A stretch of DNA of 64,000 bases from a virus (IMGVR_UViG_3300042559_002699:25452-89451), one strand, 5' to 3'. Shown: positions 8,512 to 17,664, counted from the stretch's first letter. Made by a program: numbers and translations. Notes: generated by a model not told the origin, from the letters alone.

Positions 8512-9796
8512 GTATTGGTTCGCTTCCTTCTGTTATTCTCATATAGTTATAGTCGACATTAAATACCTTGTGGGAATTTTTATATCCGTCATCTCTATTT
8601 GCGATTAGTTTTAGTTTATATTCTCTGTTAGCATACATAATCGGATCCTGGATAATACCAAATAATCCGTCCACAGTAGCAACTAGTCCTGAGGATTCAG
8701 CTGCTGAAGTAATTGTTAAGTCAGTGGAGTCAAAATCCCCCTGCTTAGTCTGAGTTGCTGTTAAGATTGACCATTCGTTTGACATTGCCATACCTCTTAA
8801 ATCCTCTGCAATCTGTTTGATCTTCATGTAGGTGTTTTCAGAGTTTGGATTTCTCCAGTTCTTTAGAATATTGATATAGTCAATTACAACAACTTTAAAT
8901 TTAATTCCTTTTTGTTCTTCTACTTTTCTTAAGTATCTTTCAATATCCAAGCTTGAAGCTTGAGAAGTTGGAAATTCCTTAATCCAAATTTGGCCTGGAA
9001 CTTTTAAATTGTCATACTGAACTGAGCTGATTTTCTTCTTAATAGTAGGGGAATCGTTGGCTGCTGTGTTATAATCACCAATTGGTATGTTTAACATATT
9101 AGCACCTATCCTCTTAGCATATTTTCTGTCGTTCATCTCGAGGGTAATAATTGCCACATTATTTCCCATCTTAGATGCTTGAGTTGCCAAATTACCCAGC
9201 CACAGAGACTTTCCGACTTTGGGCATTCCCATAAAGACGTATAAAGACTTAGCAGAAAATCCTCCACCCAATACGGTATCGATAAATGAATAACCGGATT
9301 TAAATGTGTTATGGCTTAACTGTTTATGACTCTCAGGGTTGAAGAAATCTAGACCTTCATCAAAAGAGAAGTCTAAATTGTTTCTTTCTACGACGATATT
9401 CTTAAAGGTATTAATAACCTCTTTGATGTTCTCCGCTGTGACTGGGGTTTTTTGGATATATTGAACTGCATCGACTGCAGATTTAGTTAGGTTTTTATAC
9501 TCGATGAAACACTCCGTAGTTTCCTTCAACCAATCCTCCTGGTAATCTTTTAACTGAATGTCGTAGATTGCATCTATCTCAGATAGCTCTAATTTACCTC
9601 GATTCTCAATTTTAGCAGATTCTTTAGTTTGCTCTCTAGATGGAATTTCGTTGTATTGATCCCAAAATTTCTTTGAGAGTCTAAGAATTTCCCCGAAAGA
9701 ATCATTTTTAAAGAACTCAGATTTAGCATTTTCTAAATATGCAGGGGTGTTGATTATGTTTCTAAGTATTATATTTTCTGAATAGGATAATTCCAT
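8501..9796 (-). CDS. 41: Replicative DNA helicase, gp41-like (DnaB family)
   Basis: 431 residues. N-terminal helical domain followed by a RecA-type motor: Walker A GMPKVGKS at 190-197, Walker B VVVIDYINIL near 302, and the sensor loop TATQTKQGDFD, with TITSAAESSGL at the DnaB H3/H4 position. It unwinds the fork and would work with a primase outside the window. Starts with a TAATG overlap on the upstream gene. Confidence 0.93.
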   Translation of the reverse strand: MELSYSENIILRNIINTPAYLENAKSEFFKNDSFGEILRLSKKFWDQYNEIPSREQTKESAKIENRGKLELSEIDAIYDIQLKDYQEDWLKETTECFIEYKNLTKSAVDAVQYIQKTPVTAENIKEVINTFKNIVVERNNLDFSFDEGLDFFNPESHKQLSHNTFKSGYSFIDTVLGGGFSAKSLYVFMGMPKVGKSLWLGNLATQASKMGNNVAIITLEMNDRKYAKRIGANMLNIPIGDYNTAANDSPTIKKKISSVQYDNLKVPGQIWIKEFPTSQASSLDIERYLRKVEEQKGIKFKVVVIDYINILKNWRNPNSENTYMKIKQIAEDLRGMAMSNEWSILTATQTKQGDFDSTDLTITSAAESSGLVATVDGLFGIIQDPIMYANREYKLKLIANRDDGYKNSHKVFNVDYNYMRITEGSEPIHVE

Positions 9797-10092
9797 TACT
9801 GATAATAGGGGTTGTTTTTAATTTTATACCATGTTTTAGAAGAAACTTTTTTAGAATCGACCTCGAGTTCTCCTGTCTCGATCATTTCGTCGATAATCTG
9901 TTTATACTTAGTGTTTTCCCAGTCAGGACCGAATGGAGCTTTCAGTGTTTGTTCTGAAAAGCTTCCATTTGGTCTACCGTCTTTTACTAGATAAACATTT
10001 AATTCATAAATCGCATCCTCTTTAGTAGGATAGTTTGGCATTGTTCGCCAAAGATTCATGAGGTACTTAAATTTAATCTTGTTCCTCTGCAT
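9796..10092 (-). CDS. Small protein between uvsX and helicase genes, unknown
   Basis: 98 residues. Residues 20-95 look like a small winged-helix-type fold (TKEDAIYELNVYLV, KYKQIIDEMIETGELEV, SKTWYKI). If the ATG at 10092 is used it overlaps uvsX by 20 bp; an internal ATG at 10059 would start just after the uvsX stop. The DNA-binding idea is inference only. Confidence 0.65.
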   Translation of the reverse strand: MQRNKIKFKYLMNLWRTMPNYPTKEDAIYELNVYLVKDGRPNGSFSEQTLKAPFGPDWENTKYKQIIDEMIETGELEVDSKKVSSKTWYKIKNNPYYQ

Positions 10093-11266
10093 TACCTAAA
10101 TTATCAAAATCTGAACCAATCTCTGCTTCCAGAGCATTTGTAATTTCCTCGTTAGTTCCCATTGTAGGAAGAAGAAAGTGCTGTTTGATAACTTTTTCGT
10201 TTAGAGATTCTAGAACTTCCTGTGTGAAAATATCTCCGCTAAATAACTGAGAAGACGTAACCGTTTTTCCTAGATGTTTAACTGCCCATCTGGTTGACGA
10301 TGCATTAGGGGTGAAAACTAATTCTTTTTTACCTTCTTTATTTTTAACTTCTTCTAATTTTCCTCTTTCTATTCCACATGCTTCCCATGTAACGAAGTCT
10401 TGAAGACCAACATAAGGATTCATACCATTAGCAAATGAGATGTGAAATTTAACAGGTTCTGGAATTGTGAATCTACTCTTTTTAAGATTAGATGTTACGA
10501 TAATACCAGTCTTTGTCGTGCTACCATTCTCTTTTAATTGAGCTTTAGAAAGGAAAGAAATAACAGACATTGCGAAGATTGGACCGTCACCGCCAGAAGA
10601 TTCTTTTGTTGGCATAAATCCACCACCTGTATAAACGTGGTTCGTACAGATCAAAGGAATTTTAGCTGCAGTTAAATCCAAAGTGATAACCCTAAACAAC
10701 TTACGAAGTTCTTTTGCTTTAGCCCCCATGTCCGCTGCATTTTTTCCAATCATTGCATCGTTTAGCTCTTTATCTGTACTTAACATACCCAAAGAATCTA
10801 GAATTAAAAGGATTTTTGGGGATGCACCATTCTCCTTAGCTTTCTTTACAATTGCAAGAAGGTTAGAAACGAATGTTTGAAATTCAGTAACGGTCTTGAT
10901 TGGTTGGTATCTGATTTTATCTGTGTTAATACCAAAATTGATAGCAGTTGATTTATCAATTGCACCCTCGGTATCACAATACATAACGTCATAACCTTTC
11001 TTTTGAGCTTCTCTAACAACATTTAGACAAACGAAAGATTTACCTGTTCCGGGATCTCCCATTAGACCTAAAGATCTTGTGTTAGGAATACCTCCAAATA
11101 AGGATCCTGATAGTTGAGCATTTAGTAGATAATTACCGGTAGGAATCCAGTCGTCAACTTCGCTGAATGTATTTTCTGTTAGAATAGATCCGGTTTCAAA
11201 CCCGGCGATCTTAGATAATTCTTTATCTAGATCAAGAAATGAGAATTCTGATTTTTGTTTAGCCAT
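10073..11266 (-). CDS. uvsX: UvsX, RecA-like strand-exchange protein
   Basis: 397 residues. Walker A GDPGTGKS at 70-77, Walker B KILLILDSLGML near 155, and the phage-type loop CTNHVYTGGGFMP. N-terminal 40 residues carry the filament-forming segment and the C-terminus is acidic (ends NAEEQD). It drives recombination-dependent replication with gp46/47. First gene of the minus-strand replication block, with an ACTATATA motif 21 nt upstream. Confidence 0.95.
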   Translation of the reverse strand: MAKQKSEFSFLDLDKELSKIAGFETGSILTENTFSEVDDWIPTGNYLLNAQLSGSLFGGIPNTRSLGLMGDPGTGKSFVCLNVVREAQKKGYDVMYCDTEGAIDKSTAINFGINTDKIRYQPIKTVTEFQTFVSNLLAIVKKAKENGASPKILLILDSLGMLSTDKELNDAMIGKNAADMGAKAKELRKLFRVITLDLTAAKIPLICTNHVYTGGGFMPTKESSGGDGPIFAMSVISFLSKAQLKENGSTTKTGIIVTSNLKKSRFTIPEPVKFHISFANGMNPYVGLQDFVTWEACGIERGKLEEVKNKEGKKELVFTPNASSTRWAVKHLGKTVTSSQLFSGDIFTQEVLESLNEKVIKQHFLLPTMGTNEEITNALEAEIGSDFDNLGNAEEQD

Positions 11267-11287
11267 AAACTTTTTATTTTCTTAAGT

Positions 11288-11295
11288 TATATAGT
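11288..11295 (-). promoter_or_regulatory. TATATA promoter-like motif before uvsX
   Basis: Minus-strand ACTATATA ends 21 nt before the uvsX ATG, in the gap between divergent genes. It differs from the usual GATATATA at two positions, so it may belong to another temporal class. Confidence 0.35.
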
Positions 11296-11352
11296 TTTTA
11301 AGATGGATTGTTTCTAACTACATTTAGATTTGAAGAATATAATAAAGGAAAT

Positions 11353-11361
11353 GGATATATA
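11353..11361 (+). promoter_or_regulatory. Class B promoter-like motif (GGATATATA)
   Basis: GGATATATA ends 25 nt before ATG 11387. This spacing argues that 11387, not the ATGs at 11351 or 11363, is the true start of the downstream gene. Confidence 0.5.
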
Positions 11362-11386
11362 CATGAAATTAATAAACATAAAGAAA

Positions 11387-12748
11387 ATGAGCAAAAAATT
11401 TGTTTTAGAATCTTTCCAAGCTTATCTTGATTTCGAGCTAAATATAATAAAAGAAGCAAAATCTGATGAAGGAAAAACCAAATTCACACCATCAAGGGAA
11501 TTTGTAATTCAATTTGTTGAAAAACTATTGGAGAAGCAAATAGAGCTAGGAAATATTTTTCGTCCTACTTATGCTAAAGATGAAAATCCTTACGAGTCTT
11601 GGCTAGCTAAGTGGAAGAAGAAAAATCCAGGTAAGGATTTCCCAACAGATAAGGCTACTACAGATGGGGCTTATGCAGCTCCATACTTATGGGAAAAATT
11701 GTCAGAAGATCAGAAAAATTCCGTCTATGACCAGTTATCTGATTTAATGGAAGCTAGTGGATTTGAATCAGAGAAAGAAGTAAACAATACAATTAAGGGA
11801 AAAACTAGTGTAAGAACAAATCCTTTCATTTCAATAACACCTTCTTCTGTAGAGATTGAGAAAAAAGGAGAAAAAGAAGAAATAAAAAAAATTGAAATAG
11901 TTGGGTTATCTGCAGAAGAGGAGAATAAATTATTCAAAGACAATAGATGGGGTTCAGGGGAAGATTCGCAAGGAGGAAAAGTAAACCCTGATGCATTTAA
12001 TGACCCAAATGTTTTAGAGGAAATTAAAAAAACTATCGATACTTTTATAAAGGAATATGCATCGAATGATAAATTAACTTTAACCTCTTTAGAAATTCAA
12101 TCATCTGCTAGCAGATATAGAAATACAAATGACAACGGAGGTAAAGCAGAAAAAATATCCTGGGGTGAATTGTCCTACAATAGAGCAAATACCATAATAG
12201 ATCTTTTTAGAGAATCTGCAGCTGAAAATAATTTATCAGAAGAGAAAAAGAAAATAATACAATCCAAAATAATTATCAATTCCAAAGGATCTAATGGGGA
12301 CGGAACAAGTGGACCAAATCCACCAACCCCTCTTAAATTTGGATATTATGACGAAAAGGGAAACTTCATTTTAAACAATGGAACTTTTGGGAAAGGAAAA
12401 GACGAGGAAATGAATAGAAAGACGATTGTTATAGCAGAACTTGGTGAGGGGGGAAAACCAAATGGAAAATATACAACAGCAGAAATTGCCCCTCTAGGAG
12501 GACCAAATGAATACACACAATTTAGGTATGTCAATTTTATTATAAAAGCTGAATCTGTAATAACTGATACAGAAATTAAAGTAATAGATCCGAAAGTTAA
12601 ATCTTCAGTTAATTATGTTCCCGCTGTAGGATTTCCAAAGAAATCCAAATCAGAAGGAGGAGGAAAAATTAAGATAAAATTCCCAGGAATTAGACAAAAA
12701 GGCGGTCCAGGAGTAGGACAGAAACCTTTTATATGTAACGAATTTTAA
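11387..12748 (+). CDS. Tagged protein with OmpA-like peptidoglycan-associating region
   Basis: 453 residues from ATG 11387. The start gives an N-terminal tag (KKFVLESFQAYLDFE) like those on other genes here. Around residues 210-310 the arrangement of a long helix, a strand with SSASRYRN and then WGELSYNRANTIIDLF resembles the OmpA C-terminal domain, where a 'LSxxRAxxV' helix helps bind peptidoglycan. The C-terminus is basic and Gly/Pro-rich. Possible role: an internal or virion protein that touches the cell wall. The OmpA match is weak but the helix motif is clear. Two earlier in-frame ATGs exist. Confidence 0.7.
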   Translation: MSKKFVLESFQAYLDFELNIIKEAKSDEGKTKFTPSREFVIQFVEKLLEKQIELGNIFRPTYAKDENPYESWLAKWKKKNPGKDFPTDKATTDGAYAAPYLWEKLSEDQKNSVYDQLSDLMEASGFESEKEVNNTIKGKTSVRTNPFISITPSSVEIEKKGEKEEIKKIEIVGLSAEEENKLFKDNRWGSGEDSQGGKVNPDAFNDPNVLEEIKKTIDTFIKEYASNDKLTLTSLEIQSSASRYRNTNDNGGKAEKISWGELSYNRANTIIDLFRESAAENNLSEEKKKIIQSKIIINSKGSNGDGTSGPNPPTPLKFGYYDEKGNFILNNGTFGKGKDEEMNRKTIVIAELGEGGKPNGKYTTAEIAPLGGPNEYTQFRYVNFIIKAESVITDTEIKVIDPKVKSSVNYVPAVGFPKKSKSEGGGKIKIKFPGIRQKGGPGVGQKPFICNEF

Positions 12749-12755
12749 AACACAC

Positions 12756-12787
12756 AAAAAAGTCTTAAATAAATTTAAGACTTTTTT
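12756..12787. terminator. Bidirectional terminator between convergent genes
   Basis: A 15-bp perfect inverted repeat (AAAAAAGTCTTAAAT and its complement) with a 2-nt spacer has T runs on both strands. It separates the plus-strand OmpA-like gene from the minus-strand CAP gene. Confidence 0.85.
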
Positions 12788-12794
12788 TATTGGA

Positions 12795-13322
12795 TTAACT
12801 ACCGAATGTGATGACGCAAAATAATCTAATTTTAACATCGCTACCTTCTATTATTTCTTCCCTGAATATAGAAATTCCAACTTTATGAGCGTTAGGGTTT
12901 AACATTATTTCATCGTGGCTTGAACAAGATTTATAAGAATCAATAATGTATTTTTCTACCTCCTTATAAGAGTATTTTTGTTTAACGAGGCTTAAACTTC
13001 CGAAGTTTTTAGTACCCATTGTTATCTCGGTTCCACCTATTGGAGCTTCTAGATCAGAAAATTCTTTAATTCTATCTTCAGCTTGAGGAATCTCTTTGAA
13101 CCCAGGAAGATCTGTATATTGGTAATGGGTTACACTATCAATTAAGGATTCGTATTTAACTTGGTATTCAGCAGCTTTGTTTAATCCTGTATCTATAGTT
13201 AAAGGTTTAAGATTGTTAGCAACTCTATATTCATTTAGAAGCTGAATCACTTTAATTTCTCTAGCACTTTGAGACTTTAAGATTGTAGGAATTAGGATAA
13301 GGATTAAAGCTAATTTTTTCAT
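12795..13322 (-). CDS. Secreted CAP/SCP-domain protein
   Basis: 175 residues. A signal peptide covers about residues 1-18 (MKKLALILILIPTILKSQ), with a cleavage zone ending in SQ, common in Bacteroidota. The rest is a CAP (PR-1/SCP) domain: IQLLNEYRVANNLKPL, NKAAEYQVKY, and a C-terminal CSSHDEIMLNPNAHKVGIS, the last helix-strand of the family. CAP proteins are usually extracellular, and some bind lipids or act as proteases. On a phage it would be exported by the infected cell. A GACCGTATAT motif lies 24 nt upstream. Confidence 0.85.
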   Translation of the reverse strand: MKKLALILILIPTILKSQSAREIKVIQLLNEYRVANNLKPLTIDTGLNKAAEYQVKYESLIDSVTHYQYTDLPGFKEIPQAEDRIKEFSDLEAPIGGTEITMGTKNFGSLSLVKQKYSYKEVEKYIIDSYKSCSSHDEIMLNPNAHKVGISIFREEIIEGSDVKIRLFCVITFGS

Positions 13323-13346
13323 GATGTATGATTGTTATTCATATAA

Positions 13347-13356
13347 ATATACGGTC
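13347..13356 (-). promoter_or_regulatory. Class A promoter-like motif (GACCGTATAT)
   Basis: Minus-strand GACCGTATAT, 24 nt before the CAP gene ATG and 6 nt after the TAG stop of the upstream gene. Confidence 0.55.
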
Positions 13357-13362
13357 CCAGTA

Positions 13363-13803
13363 CTAAAAATTGTATTCGGAACGAAAATAAATTGCAGAAT
13401 ATTTATTTTTTGGACCAATAAAATAAACTACAACATAATATCCAATATCATCATAGGTTATCTTTACATTGATTTCACCCCCGCACGAATTCACTGCATA
13501 GAGGGATTTTAAATAGAAATTTTCATCATAGATATCAGTCTCTTTGATTGTGAATTTATTAACTATATTCACCTTAGTTTTTGAAAATATAAAAGTAGAA
13601 TCAGTTATATTAACATGGTAGTGGTCATACTCCCAAGTTGTCTTCTTAGAAGGTTTCCTGATAGTTTCACTTTCCAGATCCTTTTCAAATTGTCTTCTAT
13701 TTCTAAATTCATATTTGTAAACAGAATCAGCTTCTAGATTTTGCCCATTTAATTCACTCATTCCGAAAAGGAGAAGAACCCCCGCAATAAATTTTAATTT
13801 CAT
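13363..13803 (-). CDS. Secreted or lipoprotein-like protein, unknown
   Basis: 146 residues. Signal peptide about residues 1-20 (LKFIAGVLLLFGMSELNGQ), with GQ at the expected Bacteroidota cleavage site and no lipobox Cys. The mature part is a beta-rich domain (VKITYDDIGYYVVVYFIGP) of no recognised family. One of three genes here that stop with TAG. Its own class A motif lies 19 nt upstream. Paired with the CAP gene, so probably a joint extracellular role. Confidence 0.75.
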   Translation of the reverse strand: MKLKFIAGVLLLFGMSELNGQNLEADSVYKYEFRNRRQFEKDLESETIRKPSKKTTWEYDHYHVNITDSTFIFSKTKVNIVNKFTIKETDIYDENFYLKSLYAVNSCGGEINVKITYDDIGYYVVVYFIGPKNKYSAIYFRSEYNF

Positions 13804-13822
13804 GATTTATATCTTTACCTTA

Positions 13823-13832
13823 ATATACGGTT
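13823..13832 (-). promoter_or_regulatory. Class A promoter-like motif (AACCGTATAT)
   Basis: Minus-strand AACCGTATAT, 19 nt before the ATG at 13803, overlapping the TAA stop of the upstream 68-residue gene. Confidence 0.5.
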
Positions 13833-14037
13833 AGATATCTGATAGATTAGGATTCTTTCCTATACTTTTTAGATAATTCATAGAAGCTTGTCCCTGCCAA
13901 TCCATCACATCAAAAGATTTAGGTTCACCCCAAACCTGTCCTTGTTCTGGTCTGATAGATGGGTCTACTCCTGCTACTTTATTCATAGCATCTAGTTTTC
14001 TTTTGATAGCTTCTAGGTATTCTTGATTTGGGATCAT
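13831..14037 (-). CDS. Small protein, unknown
   Basis: 68 residues: a helical first third (NQEYLEAIKRKLDAMNK), then a Pro/Gly/Trp-rich middle and a short helix. No family recognised. Follows the 147-nt gap that holds a repeat element shared with 39.5 kb. Could be a small structural protein. Confidence 0.6.
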   Translation of the reverse strand: MIPNQEYLEAIKRKLDAMNKVAGVDPSIRPEQGQVWGEPKSFDVMDWQGQASMNYLKSIGKNPNLSDI

Positions 14038-14106
14038 AGTCTATTTATCTATCTGAGATTTGGGGTTTGGATTTACCCGAGGATAACTGAGATTAGGTGG
14101 GCCTAT

Positions 14107-14169
14107 ATAGATTCTTCTCCTGGGAATATAAGTAATTCTTTTAGATGGTTTTCGGAGAAAAAGTTTCTT
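14107..14169 (+). repeat. Intergenic repeat element, copy 1
   Basis: About 63 nt that recurs at 39515..39576 in the same orientation; 31 nt in a row are identical (14122-14152 versus 39530-39560). Both copies are in non-coding gaps beside tagged-protein genes. Here TTCTCC and GGAGAA could pair, but that pairing is not kept in copy 2. The function is unknown. Confidence 0.7.
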
Positions 14170-14184
14170 TCGGAGGAAAAAAAT

Positions 14185-14877
14185 TTAAGATTTGTATTTC
14201 TTTGCTAAATATGCAGAAATATCATCTATATTTTTCTTCTTCTTTAATGCAGCTGCTTCATCCTTAGTAGGACCAGTGGTACCTGCAGCTCTGGAACCTT
14301 TTACAGAATTTAGATCTGTAGTTCCTGCTATAATATCCCCTCTTTTTTTATTTCTGATATTTTGCTCTGCTTGTTTTTCGATGCCAGCTCTAACCTTATC
14401 TATAATAGCTTTTACTGCATCTTCGTAAGATTTAGTAGCATCGGATGCCTGATATGCTGAATTAACAGAAGCTTTAATCCCTTCGGATTTTTTTTCAATC
14501 TCAGATACTTCTTTCTCAAATTCCTTTAATTTTAAAAGAAGATCTAGAGTTGCTTTATCTTTTACGGTATTAACCAAATATCCAAGATCTTTATATGCAG
14601 AAGTGTCTCCTCTGTATTTAGAAACAGATACAGTTTCTAGTTTTGGTATTTCTGTTTGAATAATGGACTTTATCTTGTCATTAAGAGGTAAGATGGAAGA
14701 ATCTATAAAAGATGTATATTTAGAAGAATCCTGTGGATATGCAACTTTGATATTTTCAATTTCATTGTAAACATTCATCAGCCTTGTCCCTATTGCGTCT
14801 GCTATGGTTATTAAATCCATAGAAGATGGTGGCATATACTGATCTTTCTCTGTTATATGATATACGTTTTTCCCCAT
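14185..14877 (-). CDS. Helical protein in tagged-protein operon, unknown
   Basis: 230 residues, almost wholly helical with a coiled-coil section around residues 105-190 (LLLKLKEFEKEVSEIEKK) and a Lys-rich tail. It does not carry the N-terminal tag. It starts 4 nt after the stop of 14882..15415, in the same operon as two tagged proteins. A core or scaffold-like role is possible but unsupported by motifs. Confidence 0.7.
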   Translation of the reverse strand: MGKNVYHITEKDQYMPPSSMDLITIADAIGTRLMNVYNEIENIKVAYPQDSSKYTSFIDSSILPLNDKIKSIIQTEIPKLETVSVSKYRGDTSAYKDLGYLVNTVKDKATLDLLLKLKEFEKEVSEIEKKSEGIKASVNSAYQASDATKSYEDAVKAIIDKVRAGIEKQAEQNIRNKKRGDIIAGTTDLNSVKGSRAAGTTGPTKDEAAALKKKKNIDDISAYLAKKYKS

Positions 14878-14881
14878 TTTT

Positions 14882-15415
14882 TTATTCGAGACTTAATGCT
14901 TTAGTACCTGATATGATACTATTTAAAATTGTTATTGATTTTTTCTGCTCTTCTGGATTGAAAGTTTTGAAAATCGCATCATGTGCATTCTTTAACAATT
15001 TAGCTGCTGTAGGAAGCTGAGATGTTTCCTGTTCGTAACTATATTGTCCTAGATGTCCAAATTCTCCTTTTGAAGGGAGGATCTCAGGAGAGGAAACTTT
15101 ATTTTGAAATTCAGATACTGTGTCTATTATTTTTTTCCACTTTTCAGTTGGATCCGTAATTTTTACTATATCTGAAGTGTATTTTTTCCATTGGTCTGGC
15201 TTCATGAATCCAGGTTTTTGAGCGAAGAAAAATCCATATAGGCCAAAAATTTCAGAAAGCTTATATGCTATGCTTCTGTAGGATTCTTCCTTACCTTTTT
15301 TAACCGGACTTGGAACTACGTCTTCGTTAACAGAAAAAGTCCCACTCAGGGGACTCTTTTCTGTTTCCATTAAATGGAAAGATTTAAAATCTTGTATGTT
15401 TAGAAGTCTTCCCAT
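14882..15415 (-). CDS. Tagged (capsid-targeting-like) protein, unknown
   Basis: 177 residues. N-terminal LLNIQDFKSFHLMETE then KS fits the tag pattern: an aromatic/hydrophobic helix ending in Glu, where a prohead protease could cut. The body is helical with an FGLYGFFFAQKPGFM segment and no known domain. Begins 8 nt after the stop of the big Ala-rich gene. Confidence 0.75.
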   Translation of the reverse strand: MGRLLNIQDFKSFHLMETEKSPLSGTFSVNEDVVPSPVKKGKEESYRSIAYKLSEIFGLYGFFFAQKPGFMKPDQWKKYTSDIVKITDPTEKWKKIIDTVSEFQNKVSSPEILPSKGEFGHLGQYSYEQETSQLPTAAKLLKNAHDAIFKTFNPEEQKKSITILNSIISGTKALSLE

Positions 15416-15422
15416 CGAGGTT

Positions 15423-17531
15423 TTATTTTCCTAACAATTTAAGAATTTCCTCTTTAATAAGATCTCCTTTAACTGACATAGTTTTGGTTCCTACGCTTTC
15501 AACGTCTTCTCTTAGATCTTCTCCTTCGTCCATTTTATATAACTTCTTAAATCTTTCAATTGCAGAAGTTCCATCCTTCATTTTCTTACCAGATAGAGCT
15601 TTAACAATAGTTAAAACATAAGCAAGATCAGATTCTTTTACAAACCCATCAAGAGCGTCTACTACTCCTTTAACTCCGTTTCTTCTATCTTTAAGAGCGT
15701 CTATGGAAGTTCCTAATACAGCTGCCGGTATTCCTGCAATTCCTAGAAATGCTGCATACTTAGCTGCTGGAAGTATAGTATTAATAAAGGAAGATAGTCC
15801 TGAAGTTTCCCCTAATATATCTTCATCTGTCAAGGTTCCTTCTTCTTTAGCTTTACCTTTAGTTTCTGTATAAACTTCTTTTAGAAGATCCGCTAATATC
15901 TTATAAGACCATGGTCCTCTTACAGCTTTTGCATCATTTAATTTAGTTTGTTTTTTTGACTCACCTCTAGTGTCGTAAAGTCCTATTAAAGTATCTTCCC
16001 CTACAATCCCGTCCACGTTGAATCTATTAAGTTTTTGGAATTCCTTAACTCTTGCTACAGTATCATCTGTGTATTTCTTTTCGTCTTCTTTTTGACCTAC
16101 TATTCTATTGATCGCAACAACAACGTTACCAGTGTCTCCTTTCTTGTATAGAAATTTTCCTCCGCTTTTACTTCCCCCACTTTTACTTCCTCCACCTGAA
16201 GTATTTTTAGAAGCAGATTTAGTTGCTGCTTCAACGTTAAATCCTTCGTTAATTCCTGCAAATCCTTCAAAAGTAAGTATTCTAGATTCTTTGATTTCTT
16301 CATTTTTCTTTAGCTCTGCAAAAAGTTCACCTGTAATATCAGAAGAATCTGAATCTTTAAGTCCGTAACCATCTTTTAGAATTTTTACCATTGATGCAGT
16401 AGCTGGACCAAATTTACCAGACGTTCCCATATTTTTGAATTGAGAAAGACCTGAAATTCCTTTAACGTCCTTAAATTTGTCCATTACAAGCTTTTGGAAT
16501 TCCATAACTTTAGGATTAGCTTCACCAGCTTTATCTTTATCGTATTTGACGAAGGATGCTGCTTTTTCTTTTTGTAAAGCTTCTTCTTTTTTACCGAGAT
16601 AAACAACTTCTTTATCTTTAGCTTCATCAACTAAACCTAATGCTTGAACTAGGATTGCTGCTGCTTCTTTATTAGTAGTATCTTGCTTAAGCATTTTTTC
16701 TGCTGCTTGATCTGCTTCAGTTGGTATTTCTGCAAGTCTTGCCGCCGCTTTTTTGATATCGTCTTTACTAATTTCGCTATTCTTCTTCGCTAAAAGAGCT
16801 CCCATATCTGCTGAGATTTTAGTTACTTCGCTTTGAAGTCTCTTAACATCAGCTTCCATTCCTGGAGTTTGTAAAAGGGATGCAAGCTTAGCATTAACTA
16901 GAGTTATCTGTTTAGAGATATCCCCGATCATTCCTTTTTTTCCTTCTAGAATTCCTTCGAAAATAAAATCAGATCCTTCATAGGAATTAGATTCATTTGC
17001 TAGTTTAGTTAAAGCTCCCTTAAGAGTATTAGCCTTAGATGAATCTTGAATCCCTTTCAAGTAAGCATCAAGGCGGGCATTAACAAAATCGTTAATGTGT
17101 TTAAGCTCTTCTGGCTTGTCTTTATACTGATCAATCATTTTGCTAAGAGCTTCAGTTGCTTTTGTTCCTGCAGCAACCCAAGCATCTACTGCTTCTTTTG
17201 CTCCTTCTAAAGTGTTATCTGCTGAAGCAGCTTTAACTTTTTCCATGATCTTTACCAGAGCTGCTGGTTTTTCTGTCGCTCCTACAGCTTTTACAGATGC
17301 AATGTCAGCATCTATATTCTGATCATAAGGTTTACTAGGAAATGATAATTCTGAACTGTAAGAATTTAAAGCTGTGGTTATGATAAGACCTAACGTCTTG
17401 TCATAAAGTTTACTAGCCTCTGTTGCAGCTGGTGCTCCTGCTGCTGCCGGAGCTGCTTCTGCTTTTGGAGCTGCTGCAGCTTCTGCTTCGTAAATGAAGT
17501 TGAATGTGGAGAAGTCGTATACTTTTCTCAT
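15423..17531 (-). CDS. Large tagged protein with peptidoglycan-binding domain
   Basis: 702 residues. N-terminal tag VYDFSTFNFIYEAE is followed by an Ala/Pro-rich linker (about 16-40). A long helical region follows, with another Gly/Ser linker. Around residues 455-515 is a PG_binding_1-type repeat: KKGDTGNVVVAINRIVG, VKEFQKLNRFNVDGIVG and EDTLIGLYDTRG. After it comes a hydrophobic stretch near residue 590 (AAFLGIAGIPAAVLGTS). It could be packed in the head or tail tube and act on the cell wall at entry. No catalytic lysis domain is seen. Confidence 0.8.
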   Translation of the reverse strand: MRKVYDFSTFNFIYEAEAAAAPKAEAAPAAAGAPAATEASKLYDKTLGLIITTALNSYSSELSFPSKPYDQNIDADIASVKAVGATEKPAALVKIMEKVKAASADNTLEGAKEAVDAWVAAGTKATEALSKMIDQYKDKPEELKHINDFVNARLDAYLKGIQDSSKANTLKGALTKLANESNSYEGSDFIFEGILEGKKGMIGDISKQITLVNAKLASLLQTPGMEADVKRLQSEVTKISADMGALLAKKNSEISKDDIKKAAARLAEIPTEADQAAEKMLKQDTTNKEAAAILVQALGLVDEAKDKEVVYLGKKEEALQKEKAASFVKYDKDKAGEANPKVMEFQKLVMDKFKDVKGISGLSQFKNMGTSGKFGPATASMVKILKDGYGLKDSDSSDITGELFAELKKNEEIKESRILTFEGFAGINEGFNVEAATKSASKNTSGGGSKSGGSKSGGKFLYKKGDTGNVVVAINRIVGQKEDEKKYTDDTVARVKEFQKLNRFNVDGIVGEDTLIGLYDTRGESKKQTKLNDAKAVRGPWSYKILADLLKEVYTETKGKAKEEGTLTDEDILGETSGLSSFINTILPAAKYAAFLGIAGIPAAVLGTSIDALKDRRNGVKGVVDALDGFVKESDLAYVLTIVKALSGKKMKDGTSAIERFKKLYKMDEGEDLREDVESVGTKTMSVKGDLIKEEILKLLGK

Positions 17532-17556
17532 GTTGATTTTATTTTTATATTTTTAC

Positions 17557-17577
17557 TATATATCTTCCTTATATATC
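17557..17577 (-). promoter_or_regulatory. Two class B promoter-like motifs (GATATATA)
   Basis: Minus-strand GATATATA at 17557-17564 (25 nt before ATG 17531) and again at 17570-17577. A third copy is at 17642-17649. The nearest has the standard spacing. Confidence 0.5.
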
Positions 17578-17664
17578 GATTTTCGATTCTTAAAAAATTA
17601 AAAACTTTTCCTTCATTTATTTTAAATTTCTTAATTTGATTTATATATCACTCGAAAATAAAAT

